Part shown: positions 17,667 to 27,588 of the stretch, piece by piece | Position numbering within the stretch: position 1 is the stretch's first letter | How the letters are laid out: every line of letters starts with the position of its first letter | Origin: Sva-07 sp942492715 | GTDB taxonomy: Bacteria > Actinomycetota > Acidimicrobiia > Acidimicrobiales > Ilumatobacteraceae | NCBI GenBank assembly: GCA_942492715.1 | Contig: CALOFW010000002.1 | Location: 62,001-126,000, forward strand | Direction of reading: 5' to 3' | DNA: 64,000 bases | The notes under the pieces: generated by a model | What the model was told of the DNA's origin: nothing | What the model saw: only the letters and a program-made list of their open reading frames with translations | Database searches by the model: none | Position numbers and translations under genes: made by a program

Positions 17667-18479
17667 GTGATCAGACGAGTGGGCAAGAACCTCGCCGTGC
17701 TCTCCGACGAGGTCCCCGACGCGAGCGTCGAACTCGAGCGCAACGGCTTCACCGTGCTGCGTGCTGTGTTCTCCGGCGACGAGGTGGCTGCCCTGCGTGC
17801 CGAACTCGACGACGTCTTCGCGACCACGGAGCCCGAACGTGGTCGTGACGACGACTACCGCTACGAGATGCTCAACCGTGGCCCGCGCTCGCAGGAGGCG
17901 GTCGGGAACCCGGCCGTCCTCGCCGCCATCGAACCGCTGCTCGGCGACGACTGTCACGTCATCGCCAACACCGCATGGCGCAACCCGCCGGAGTTCGCCG
18001 GCGGCCCCTGGCACTGCGATGCGGGCCCGCACGTCCCGCGTCCGAAGGGCGTCGAGTGGGACGACCGCATCCCGTACCCGGTGTTCGCCATCGGTGCCCA
18101 TCTGCTGCTCCAGGACTGTCGACGGCCCGACGGTCCGACGGCGGTGGTTCCGGGAAGCCACCGTTCGGGCCGCCTGGCCCCGCTGGAGCAGATCGAGGAT
18201 CCCGACCTCACCTACGACGGCCGGGCGCCGGTGCTGCTGGAGGGCGCCGCCGGCGACGTCGCGCTGTTCGTGTCCGACGTGTGGCATCGAGGCACACCAG
18301 CGACGGGCGGCAGCGGCCGGTGCTTCCTGCAGGTGCACTACGGCCGCCGCGACATCGCGCAACGCATCCGCCCCACCGGGGTCGTCAACCATCTCTCGCC
18401 CGAGGCGATCGACCGTGCGATCACGACGCGGCAGCGCGACCTCGTGGGTCTGCACGCCCCCTACTTCTACGACGGGTGA
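17667..18479 (+). CDS. Phytanoyl-CoA dioxygenase-like Fe(II)/2-oxoglutarate oxygenase
   Basis: 270 residues from GTG 17667, which has a good GGAAGGA ribosome site seven bases upstream; the long open frame before it is spurious. The iron triad is visible as HxD in PWHCDAG (~115) and the distal His in VWHRGTP (~207), with a downstream Arg for 2-oxoglutarate. Enzymes of this fold hydroxylate or halogenate diverse small molecules. It stops three bases before the linalool dehydratase/isomerase-like gene, so the two are probably co-transcribed and act on a common, perhaps isoprenoid, substrate (inference). Confidence 0.85.
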   Translation: MIRRVGKNLAVLSDEVPDASVELERNGFTVLRAVFSGDEVAALRAELDDVFATTEPERGRDDDYRYEMLNRGPRSQEAVGNPAVLAAIEPLLGDDCHVIANTAWRNPPEFAGGPWHCDAGPHVPRPKGVEWDDRIPYPVFAIGAHLLLQDCRRPDGPTAVVPGSHRSGRLAPLEQIEDPDLTYDGRAPVLLEGAAGDVALFVSDVWHRGTPATGGSGRCFLQVHYGRRDIAQRIRPTGVVNHLSPEAIDRAITTRQRDLVGLHAPYFYDG

Positions 18480-18482
18480 TCG

Positions 18483-19958
18483 ATGATGCTCTCGCAACGA
18501 TCGCTCGGCTGGTTGCGCTACCTGCACCGCAAGGCACACACACCCGACGACTGGAGCCGCACCGGGCATCCGCATCCCCACTGGGACGACCGATCGGATC
18601 CGCCGATGGCGAGTTGGCACCGTTTCGACCTCGTCGACTCGTCCTACGCCATGGGGTTGATGGCGCATCGCACCCCGGCGTGGATCGAGCCGTACGTCAC
18701 GATCCTCGATCAGTTGATCGAGCGCCACACCGGGTGGTGGTCGGCCGCCGACTGGCTCACCCAGTTCGGCCATGACCCCGACCGGGCCGATTACCCCGAC
18801 ATCTACCGGCTCTTCATCCCGCCGGATCTCTGGGGCCGGTACGACGTGCCCGGTTGGACCGCGAACGGCACCGAGCCATGGGGTGTGCAGATGGATCCGG
18901 TGGCCGCCGACGGGATGCTCTTCTACAAGGGCTTCCTGCTCGTGTTGCTCGGCATCCGGTCGATGGTCGACAACGCGTCGGGCGCGCACGACCGGTGGAA
19001 CGAGCCGTTCGACATGATCCGCGACGGTGACCACACCTTCACCTGGACGCACAGCGAGATCGCCGACCATCTTCGACGTCAATGGCTGGCCGCACCGATC
19101 GGGTGTCATTGAGAGAACACCAAGGTCTGGCCGTTTTGACTGGCCGGCGCCGGCCTCGGTCTGAGGCTCCACGACAACCGGTACGGAACCGACTTCCACG
19201 CGCAGGCGTTCGAGCCATGGTGGGCGTACGCCCGCGAGCACTACCTCGACCTCGCGAGCACGGCGCTGCCGGAGACGACGACCTTCTACTACGACCCGCA
19301 GCTCGACGTGCACCATCGCCTGCCGGTCGCGGCGGCGTTGACGACGGCCTTCTACGCGGCGCCGCAGGTGCCCGATGATGCCCGTCGCCTGTTCGACGCG
19401 GGGTGCGTCTCGGCAGGGTTTGCCCGTCCGCTGGCGACGCCGATCTCGGCGAGCCGAGCGGTGGGTTCGTCGTTGGTGCTTGCTCGTGAGTGGGGTCTCG
19501 CCGAGCTCGAGGGCCGGCTGGCCGAGGCCGTCGAGGTGTCGTACGAACCGACCTGGGACGCCGACCGTGGCGAGTTCACCTGGGGGCTGGGGCTGGACGA
19601 GCCGTTTCCGCGCGGTCAGTTCAACGCCTTCCTGGCTGCGGCGGAGGCGACGGGGCCGGGGGAGTGGACCCGCCTCTCGGCAGCACCGCTCGAACCGTGT
19701 CCACAGCTGGTCGACGTCGATTTCCCGGCGATGGCGTTCACCCGCGCCGAGTGGGTCGACGGGAACCTCCACCTCCGGTTGGCGCCGTTGCACGAGAACT
19801 CGTCGGTGTTCACGAGTTTTCGTCTCGTCGGCGCCGAGCCGCGCAACTGGGACGTGCACGGCCTGGACGGCGTCAGCCTCGACCTCACGACGTCGGGCCT
19901 GAACATCCGGGTGCCGATGGTCCACGCCGACGTCGAACTGATTCGCGGGAGCTACTGA
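18483..19958 (+). CDS. Linalool dehydratase/isomerase-family protein with two in-frame TGA codons at the catalytic Cys positions
   Basis: One frame of 492 codons runs from ATG 18483 to TGA 19956, broken only by TGA at 19110 (codon 210) and 19137 (codon 219). The first part carries family segments such as RYDVPGW, TEPWGVQMDP and LFYKGFLL; the second resumes at once with LAGAGLGLRLHDN. The family motif, as I remember it, is C-E-P-N-x-V-F-x-x-C; here it reads *-E-N-T-K-V-W-P-F-*. The nine-residue spacing equals that of Cys171 and Cys180 of Castellaniella linalool dehydratase/isomerase. Readthrough as selenocysteine (or Cys) would give an intact enzyme of 491 residues. One family His (G-H-L-L) appears as Phe151, so the reaction may differ. 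A pseudogene cannot be excluded by sequence alone. Confidence 0.72.
19127..19147 (+). promoter_or_regulatory. SECIS-like hairpin after the first in-frame TGA
   Basis: Stem CTGGCC/GGCCGG (6 bp, one G-U pair) with loop GTTTTGACT. The stem begins 15 bases after the TGA at 19110 and the loop opens with GU at +21. The position suits a bacterial selenocysteine insertion element, which lies directly downstream of its UGA. The stem is short and the assignment tentative. Confidence 0.4.
19153..19167 (+). promoter_or_regulatory. SECIS-like hairpin after the second in-frame TGA
   Basis: Stem GCCTC/GAGGC closes the five-base loop GGTCT, at +19 to +23 after the TGA at 19137. From memory, the E. coli fdhF SECIS carries the same GGUCU loop at the same distance from its UGA. 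It does not overlap the first hairpin, so both can form. The bulged U of fdhF is not seen. Confidence 0.55.
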
Positions 19959-20035
19959 CCGGGCCCATCGCGGATTCGTCAAGAAATCGTCAGGTTTTTC
20001 TCAAGTCGGCATCTCGGTCGGCCGAAGAACGATGC

Positions 20036-21214
20036 GTGACTCGAACCATTCGCGTTGTCCTGACCGCCGGTCTCGCGCTGGCACTTGCCGTTCCGATGAG
20101 TGCCGCGGTCGCCGAGGCGGCCCCAGCCACGGGAGGATCGTCGGCCGTCACCACCGAGGCGACGACCACGACCGTGCGAGCCGGCGACAGCCTCGCCGGG
20201 ATCGCCCACCGATTCGGCGTCAGGTTGTCGACGCTGCTTCGTGCGAACTCGATGACCCTGACCAGCGTGATCCACCCCGGCGACACGATCGTGATCCCCG
20301 CCGGCGCCTCGCTTCCGGCGAGTACCTCGCGTGCGGCGTCGACCCGGACGACCGGTGGATCGGCCGGCTCCGCCACGACGTCCGCCTACGTGGTGCAGCC
20401 CGGTGACGCGCTCGCGGGGATCGCGTGGCGCAACGGTGTGACGCTGCGTGCACTGGTCGAGGCCAACGGCCTCACCGTGGCGAGTGTGATCTTCCCCGGC
20501 CAGACGCTCTCGGTGCCGCCGGCGACGAGGGCGGTGTCAGGGACGACGTCGACATCCGCCACTCGCGCATCCACCCCCGCACCCACCACTGGAACCGCCG
20601 CTGCGTCGACGTCCGCCTACGTGGTGCAGCCCGGTGACGCGCTCGCGGGGATCGCGTGGCGCAACGGTGTGACGCTGCGCGCGCTGGTCGAGGCCAACGG
20701 CCTCACCGTGGCGAGTGTGATCTTCCCCGGCCAGACGCTCTCGGTGCCGCCCGCGACAAGGGCGGTGTCACGGACGACGTCGACGTCCGCCACCCCTGCA
20801 CGGACCACCGGAGCGCCCGTCGGCTCCGCGGCCTCGGGTTCGGTCGACACGCTGCTCGCCTATCTCCGCGAGCAGATCGGCAAGCCGTACGAGTTCTTCA
20901 GCGCCGGCCCGGAGACGTTCGACTGCTCCGGCCTCGTCGTCGCCGGTTTCCGCCAGCTCGGAGTGTCCGTGCCGCATCAGAGCCGGGCCCTCGCTCGTCT
21001 GGGTACCGAGATCGACTGGCGCGCTGCGCCGATCGTCGCCGGTGATCTCGTGTTCACCTCGGCCGTCAACGACCCTGCACTGATCACCCACGTCGGTGTC
21101 GCTCTCGACTCGCGCACGTGGATCCATGCGGTCGGCCGCGGCCGCACCGTGAGCGTCGGCAGCCTGCCGTCGACCGATCGGATCATGGCAGTCCGGCGAC
21201 TTCCTCTGCCCTGA
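20036..21214 (+). CDS. Secreted LysM (x3) and NlpC/P60 peptidoglycan endopeptidase
   Basis: 392 residues from GTG 20036. A signal peptide covers roughly residues 1-32 (VVLTAGLALALAVPMSAAVAEA). Three LysM domains begin with TTVRAGDSLAGIA, YVVQPGDALAGIA and a near-identical third copy, separated by Ser/Thr/Pro/Ala-rich linkers. The C-terminal NlpC/P60 domain has the nucleophile in FDCSGLV and His in LITHVGVAL, with a further His in WIHAVG. Predicted to cleave stem peptides in the cell wall during growth or division. A GTG start is chosen because the overlapping ATG at 20032 is out of frame. Confidence 0.92.
   Translation: MTRTIRVVLTAGLALALAVPMSAAVAEAAPATGGSSAVTTEATTTTVRAGDSLAGIAHRFGVRLSTLLRANSMTLTSVIHPGDTIVIPAGASLPASTSRAASTRTTGGSAGSATTSAYVVQPGDALAGIAWRNGVTLRALVEANGLTVASVIFPGQTLSVPPATRAVSGTTSTSATRASTPAPTTGTAAASTSAYVVQPGDALAGIAWRNGVTLRALVEANGLTVASVIFPGQTLSVPPATRAVSRTTSTSATPARTTGAPVGSAASGSVDTLLAYLREQIGKPYEFFSAGPETFDCSGLVVAGFRQLGVSVPHQSRALARLGTEIDWRAAPIVAGDLVFTSAVNDPALITHVGVALDSRTWIHAVGRGRTVSVGSLPSTDRIMAVRRLPLP
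20378..20791 (+). repeat. Direct repeat of a LysM-encoding unit (two ~183-bp copies)
   Basis: Units 20378-20560 and 20609-20791 (offset 231 bases) are nearly identical at the DNA level, encoding the second and third LysM domains and part of the following linker. Third-position identity indicates a recent duplication or gene conversion. Confidence 0.85.
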
Positions 21215-21253
21215 GCGGAGTGAAAGCCGGCCCTTCGTGGCAACATCGCACTG

Positions 21254-21712
21254 ATGGGACGCGTGCACTTCGAGTTGGAACGGCGATTCGACGCCCCCGT
21301 GCGCCGGGTCTGGGACGAGTTGGTCGACTGGCCCGGCCACGGAGCATGGATCCCGGCGACCACGATCGAAGGCGAGCCCGGCGATCCGACGGCCGTCGGG
21401 TACACCTTCACCGGCTGGACCGGGTTCCGACCCGTGGCGTTGGAGGATCGGATGCGGGTCACCCGCTGCGACTGGGACGACGAGACCCAACGCGGTGTGT
21501 GCGACGTCGACAAGCTCGGGCCGATCCTCGGCGGGTCGGCCGGGTTCACCGTGGGTCCGGACGGGGCCGGCACGCTGCTCACCTGGCGCGAGGACGTGAC
21601 GGTGCCGTACCTGCCGGGATTCCTCGCGCCGATCGCCGCGTTCGCCGGGCGGATCGGATTCTCGCTCGCACTCCGCGGACTCGACAAGGTGCTCACTCGG
21701 TCGACGATCTGA
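21254..21712 (+). CDS. SRPBCC-fold protein (polyketide cyclase/START-like)
   Basis: 152 residues beginning VHFELERRFDAPVRRVWDELVDWPGHGAWIP, the usual opening of the family, ending with a long C-terminal helix (FSLALRGLDKVL). Members bind hydrophobic ligands in a cavity; no specific function can be assigned. It is followed by a perfect palindrome and the Fur-KatG pair. Confidence 0.8.
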   Translation: MGRVHFELERRFDAPVRRVWDELVDWPGHGAWIPATTIEGEPGDPTAVGYTFTGWTGFRPVALEDRMRVTRCDWDDETQRGVCDVDKLGPILGGSAGFTVGPDGAGTLLTWREDVTVPYLPGFLAPIAAFAGRIGFSLALRGLDKVLTRSTI

Positions 21713-21730
21713 TCCGGAAATCCGGATCAG
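21709..21730. terminator. Perfect palindrome after the SRPBCC gene
   Basis: CTGATCCGGA-AA-TCCGGATCAG, 10-bp arms with a two-base centre, overlapping the stop codon. The tiny loop makes it either a terminator or a protein-binding site; it lies just before the Fur operator. Confidence 0.5.
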
Positions 21731-21737
21731 ATAAGTA

Positions 21738-21754
21738 TCTGGACAAAGTCCAGA
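21738..21754. promoter_or_regulatory. Fur-family operator (TCTGGAC-AAA-GTCCAGA)
   Basis: Perfect 7-3-7 inverted repeat in an AT-rich stretch 22 bases before the Fur-family start codon. In mycobacterial-type furA-katG operons the regulator binds an AT-rich palindrome here to autoregulate and to control katG. Binding by this regulator is inferred from position. Confidence 0.65.
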
Positions 21755-21775
21755 ATAGCCGGTAGGGTGTGCTCC

Positions 21776-22189
21776 GTGTCCGACGGCATCGAGCAACTCC
21801 TCCGCCAGCACGGTGTGCACGTCACCGCGCAGCGTCTGGCGATCATGCGGGCGTTGTCCGAGCGTCCCCACGCCACCGCGGACGATCTCGCCGACGACGT
21901 CCGAGGCGTGATCGGCACGATCTCGCGCCAGGCCGTCTACGACAGCCTCGGCGTCCTCGTCGACAAGCAGTTGATCCGCCGCATCCAACCGGCCGGTTCG
22001 TCGGCTCGGTACGAGGACCGCGTCGGCGACAACCACCACCACCTCATCTGTCGCGAGTGCGGCGCCATGGTCGACATCGACTGTGCCGTCGGCTACACGC
22101 CGTGCCTCACGGCCGACGACGACCACGGCTACGTCATCGACGAAGCCGAGGTCATCTACTGGGGCGTCTGCCCGACCTGTCGCACCTGA
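21776..22189 (+). CDS. Fur-family metalloregulator (FurA/PerR-like)
   Basis: 137 residues from GTG 21776 (GTG 21767 would add three). An N-terminal winged helix (VTAQRLAIMRALSERPHATADD, ISRQAVYDSL) is followed by the metal site HHHLICRECG and a C-terminal CPTC, so both zinc-type Cys pairs are present. It lies 74 bases upstream of katG on the same strand, the arrangement in which peroxide-sensing Fur proteins derepress catalase-peroxidase. Confidence 0.9.
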   Translation: MSDGIEQLLRQHGVHVTAQRLAIMRALSERPHATADDLADDVRGVIGTISRQAVYDSLGVLVDKQLIRRIQPAGSSARYEDRVGDNHHHLICRECGAMVDIDCAVGYTPCLTADDDHGYVIDEAEVIYWGVCPTCRT

Positions 22190-22263
22190 CCACTCCGTGC
22201 GACCACGCAACGCAACTCGAACAGCACCCACCAATCCACCAACCGAACCACCGAGGAGCAACC

Positions 22264-24480
<2,217 letters not shown>

Positions 24481-24487
24481 TCCGGCA

Positions 24488-24532
24488 CGATGCCCGGCCC
24501 GATCGTCGTCACGACGACCGGGCCGGGCATCG
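24488..24532. terminator. Strong hairpin terminator after katG
   Basis: Perfect 13-bp arms CGATGCCCGGCCC/GGGCCGGGCATCG enclose a second stem GTCGTC/GACGAC. It lies eight bases after the katG stop codon. Confidence 0.75.
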
Positions 24533-24584
24533 CCGCGTCCGGCCGAGCTACGGTGATGCGGAAGCGGAGCGAGACGGAGGACCA

Positions 24585-24980
24585 ATGAGCAGGAGTGCCC
24601 CCGAAGAGGTCGTCGGTGCCTTCATCGCGGCGATCGAGGCCCAGGACATCGACGCGGCGATCGACCTGCTGGCCGACGACGTGTCGTACGAGAACATGCC
24701 GGTGTCGCCGATCGTCGGAAAGGACGCGGTGCGAGCGACGCTGGAAGGGTTCCTCGGCGTGGCGTCGCGGGTCGAGTGGCCGGTGACACGCCAGGTCACC
24801 TCTGGTTCGACGGTCGTCAACGAACGGCTCGATCGGTTCCAGATCGGCGAGGGTTGGCTCGAGCTGCCCGTCGCCGGCGTGTTCGAGGTGGACCCCAGCG
24901 GCCGGATCTGCCTGTGGCGCGACTACTTCGACATGGCGTCGTACACCCGTCAGCTCACCGCGCTGACGGACAACCACTGA
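24585..24980 (+). CDS. Limonene-1,2-epoxide hydrolase-like protein (SnoaL/NTF2 fold)
   Basis: 131 residues preceded by a GGAGG ribosome site. The catalytic set of limonene epoxide hydrolase is recognisable: R-x-D in ERLDRF and Asp in WRDYFD, with Tyr/Asn in SYENMPV. The fold is a curved sheet with a deep pocket. Such enzymes open epoxides, often terpenoid, without covalent intermediates. Substrate unknown; the next gene is an F420-type oxidoreductase 45 bases on. Confidence 0.85.
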   Translation: MSRSAPEEVVGAFIAAIEAQDIDAAIDLLADDVSYENMPVSPIVGKDAVRATLEGFLGVASRVEWPVTRQVTSGSTVVNERLDRFQIGEGWLELPVAGVFEVDPSGRICLWRDYFDMASYTRQLTALTDNH

Positions 24981-25025
24981 GCGGTCGCTACGGTCAGAGC
25001 GACAATCGCGAGAAAGGCGTTCCAC

Positions 25026-26060
25026 ATGAAGATCTCCACCACCATCGGGTTCAACGGCGACCCCCAGCAGCTCGCAAAGCAGGCGCGCGACCTCGAGTCC
25101 GCCGGGGTCGATCTCATCTGGGGTGCGGAGATCTACGGCTACGACCTCGTGTCGACGCTCGGCTATCTCGCCGGCCAGACCTCGACGGTCCAGCTGATGA
25201 CCGGCATCATTCCGCTCTATTCGCGCAGCCCGGCGCTGATCGCCCAGACGGCGGCGACGCTCGATGCGCTGTCGGGCGGGCGGTTCGTCCTCGGGTTGGG
25301 TTCGTCCGGCCCGCAGGTGATCGAGGGCTGGCACGGCGTGCCGTTCGAGAAGCCGATCGGGCGTACCCGCGACACGATCGAGATCTGCCGCAAGGTGTGG
25401 AGTGGTGACAAGGTCGAACACGACGGTGCCACCTACAGCCTGCCGCTGCCCGAGGGTGGCACCGGGCTCGGCAAGCCGATCCGATTCATGAACCGCCCTC
25501 CGGCGAAGGACATCCCGATTGCGCTCGCTTCGATCGGTCCGAAGAACGTCGAGCTCACCGCTGAGATGGCCGACATCTGGCAGACGATCCACTTCGTGCC
25601 GGACCGCTTCGAGCAGGTGTGGGGCGACTCGCTGGCCGCAGGGCTGGCGAAGCGCGATCCGGCCAAGGCGCCGCTCGAGATCATCGCCGGCGGCTTCGTG
25701 GCGCTCGGTTCGGGGCCGCACATCCAGGAGGCGCGCGACGCCGCACGCGGCCTGATCGGCTTCTACGTCGGCGGGATGGGTGCGAAGTCGAAGAACTTCT
25801 ACAACGACCTGTTCGTGCGCTACGGCTGGGAGCAGGAGGCCGAGGAGATCCAGGACCTGTTCCTGTCGGGCAAGCGGGCCGAGGCGATCGCTGCGGTGCC
25901 CGACGAGTACATCGACCTGTCGTCGTTGATCGGCGACGAGGGCTACGTGCGCGAGCGGCTGCAGGTGTTCAGGGACGTCGGCGTCACCTACCTCAACGTC
26001 AGCCCCGTCGGCCCCGACCCGCTCGACACGATCGCCAAGATCAAGTCCTGGTCCGAGTAG
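25026..26060 (+). CDS. LLM class F420-dependent oxidoreductase
   Basis: 344 residues of luciferase-like TIM barrel, opening MKISTTIGFNGDPQQLAKQARDLE in two blocks, with conserved LMTGIIPLYSRSPALIAQTAATLD and GGRFVLGLGSSGPQVIEGWHGVPF segments cut by variable positions. These match coenzyme F420-dependent subfamilies common in actinobacteria. Likely in one transcript with the epoxide hydrolase-like gene. Reaction unknown. Confidence 0.88.
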   Translation: MKISTTIGFNGDPQQLAKQARDLESAGVDLIWGAEIYGYDLVSTLGYLAGQTSTVQLMTGIIPLYSRSPALIAQTAATLDALSGGRFVLGLGSSGPQVIEGWHGVPFEKPIGRTRDTIEICRKVWSGDKVEHDGATYSLPLPEGGTGLGKPIRFMNRPPAKDIPIALASIGPKNVELTAEMADIWQTIHFVPDRFEQVWGDSLAAGLAKRDPAKAPLEIIAGGFVALGSGPHIQEARDAARGLIGFYVGGMGAKSKNFYNDLFVRYGWEQEAEEIQDLFLSGKRAEAIAAVPDEYIDLSSLIGDEGYVRERLQVFRDVGVTYLNVSPVGPDPLDTIAKIKSWSE

Positions 26061-26064
26061 CCCT

Positions 26065-26115
26065 CACGCCAGGGGTCCGACCCCCGGTGTGACAGGGGTC
26101 AGACCTCCGGTGCAA
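26065..26115. repeat. Palindromic repeat family B (GGGGTC-GACCCC core), double copy B1
   Basis: Hairpin 26065-26091 (CACGCCAGGGGT ... GACCCCCGGTGTG) is followed directly by a degenerate second copy with GGGGTCAGACC at 26088-26115. The core is shared with three other loci in the window at gene ends; probably a terminator. Confidence 0.6.
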
Positions 26116-26156
26116 CACGGGCTCAACTCGGCGGGGGAGCGTGCCGATGACCATGC

Positions 26157-26516
26157 ATGCCCGCCTCCCGCGCGGCATCCGATCAGGATGCATCCACCGA
26201 GTCAGAGACGTCGGAGACCCTGCGTTCCGGCATGGTGCTGATCAGCCCGACCGGGCAGGTGCGAATCCTTCGGAGTCGTACCAGCGACGACAGCGGCTGG
26301 AACTGCTCCGACGGAGCCGCGATCGACGACCGCACGGCGAACGATGCGTCGTCGTGGACCGCCTACACGCCGGAACAGCTCGCCGCTGACCTGCAGCTCG
26401 CCCGCGAGATCGGTGAGATCGCGGGCCATCGAGCCCTGAGCGGCGGTCTGGCGACCTGGGACGCATGTTCCGGGCGTCCCTGTGTGTTGCCGAAGTTGGC
26501 ACGCCTCCTCCGCTGA
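26157..26516 (+). CDS. Possible small hypothetical protein
   Basis: A 119-codon frame, with a likelier inner start at 26232 (MVLISPTGQVRILRSR). Composition is Ser/Ala/Asp-rich; a helical C-terminal half (PEQLAADLQLAREIGEIAG) is the only structured-looking part. No family recognised. It may be a chance frame. Confidence 0.3.
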   Translation: MPASRAASDQDASTESETSETLRSGMVLISPTGQVRILRSRTSDDSGWNCSDGAAIDDRTANDASSWTAYTPEQLAADLQLAREIGEIAGHRALSGGLATWDACSGRPCVLPKLARLLR

Positions 26517-26705
26517 CGCCGATCCGTCGACCGGATCTCGGTCATCGATTCACGTGCGATCGCTCGATCCGACGCGCTCGGAAGGGACTTTCGGCCCCAT
26601 CGGCATGGGTCGAAGGACCCTGATCATTTGCTTGCACAAACATCAAAATGGCGTCAGTTCGTGAATTGCTTCACGAGTCATCGAGACCAGTGAAAGGGGT
26701 CTGAA

Positions 26706-27485
26706 ATGTTCAAGAAGCCACTCGGCTTGTTGGGAATCTTCCTCATCGTCGTCGGTATCGGCTACTTCGTCGGTGCCGGTGTCGCCTACAGCAAGGTCCA
26801 GGGCGGGTATGGCTCGCTGCAGTCGTTCAGCGAAGCCCAGAACGTCCAACTCAGCTACAACGAAGACGGAGAACTCATCGACCGTGGAACGGTCGAGGGC
26901 GCCCAGGCGATCATGTCGCTGCTCGAGGACGACTGGGGCTTCCCGGTGGTTGACGGCGACATGGATCCCAACGACCCGCTCGTGAACAGCGCCAGCGAGT
27001 ACATGTTCCAGATGGCCACGATCGCCTACCACGTGCTCAATGGCACGCAGACGGTCACGCTGACCGCCGACGACCTCACGGGTGAGGACGGAGTCGTCGC
27101 AGCGTCGTTCACCTGCAACGGCGAGGACGTCGCCGTGCCGGATCCGTTCCCGGAGGAGGGTGTGACCTGCGACTTCGAGGTCGGCGGGCGCTACTGGACC
27201 GGCTTTGACCGGATGGATCCGGTGGAAGGTCAGGCTCGCGACATGGCATGGAGCGGAACGGCGCACGCGCTGGTCGCCGAACTCGGTGTGGGCGCGGCGA
27301 CGCACAGCACCCTGCAGCTCGCCCTCGGTGTCGCCGCCCTGCTCGCCGGCCTCGGCGTCGTGAGCACGGTGTCGGGTGCCGCATTCATCTGGGACACCAG
27401 GAGGAAGATGAAGGTTGCCGCTCCGGACACGATCCCGGATGCGATGCTCGCCGACTCACCAGGAACGACGTCGCAGAGCGTCTGA
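26706..27485 (+). CDS. Membrane protein of unknown function, two transmembrane helices
   Basis: 259 residues. Helix one (LGLLGIFLIVVGIGYFVGAG) is at the N-terminus; helix two (LALGVAALLAGLGVVSTVSGAAF) is near residues 205-230. The intervening ~170 residues are acidic and contain two Cys (SFTCNGE, GVTCDFE), so this domain probably lies outside and may be disulfide-bonded. A short cytoplasmic tail follows. A perfect terminator hairpin lies downstream. Family not recognised. Confidence 0.8.
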   Translation: MFKKPLGLLGIFLIVVGIGYFVGAGVAYSKVQGGYGSLQSFSEAQNVQLSYNEDGELIDRGTVEGAQAIMSLLEDDWGFPVVDGDMDPNDPLVNSASEYMFQMATIAYHVLNGTQTVTLTADDLTGEDGVVAASFTCNGEDVAVPDPFPEEGVTCDFEVGGRYWTGFDRMDPVEGQARDMAWSGTAHALVAELGVGAATHSTLQLALGVAALLAGLGVVSTVSGAAFIWDTRRKMKVAAPDTIPDAMLADSPGTTSQSV

Positions 27486-27523
27486 TCACCATCCGATCGG
27501 TTCGACCGATCAACTCGGACATC

Positions 27524-27557
27524 GAAGGTGGGCCCCTCCTCGGAGGGGCCCACCTTC
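27524..27557. terminator. Perfect 16-bp hairpin terminator
   Basis: GAAGGTGGGCCCCTCC/GGAGGGGCCCACCTTC with a two-base loop, between the convergent membrane-protein and GST-like genes. A smaller GATCGGT/ACCGATC palindrome precedes it at 27495-27511. Confidence 0.8.
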
Positions 27558-27588
27558 GCGTCAGACGACCTTCGAGAGAACGATCGGA

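Larger units (their letters stand above)
26061..26705. other. 645-base intergenic stretch
   Basis: Beyond the family B hairpins and a weak 119-codon frame at 26157-26516, I see no convincing gene. The 26620-26700 part is noticeably more AT-rich (TTTGCTTGCACAAACATC) and probably holds the promoter of the membrane protein starting at 26706, which has a GAAAGGGG ribosome site. Confidence 0.5.

Noticed and set aside
18483..19958. Reading the dehydratase/isomerase-like region as two separate genes (18483-19112 and 19308-19958) or a simple pseudogene
   Set aside because: Both parts lie in one frame, the sequence between and after the two TGA codons continues the family motif, and the stops fall exactly on the catalytic cysteine columns. 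A pseudogene remains possible but is the less economical reading.
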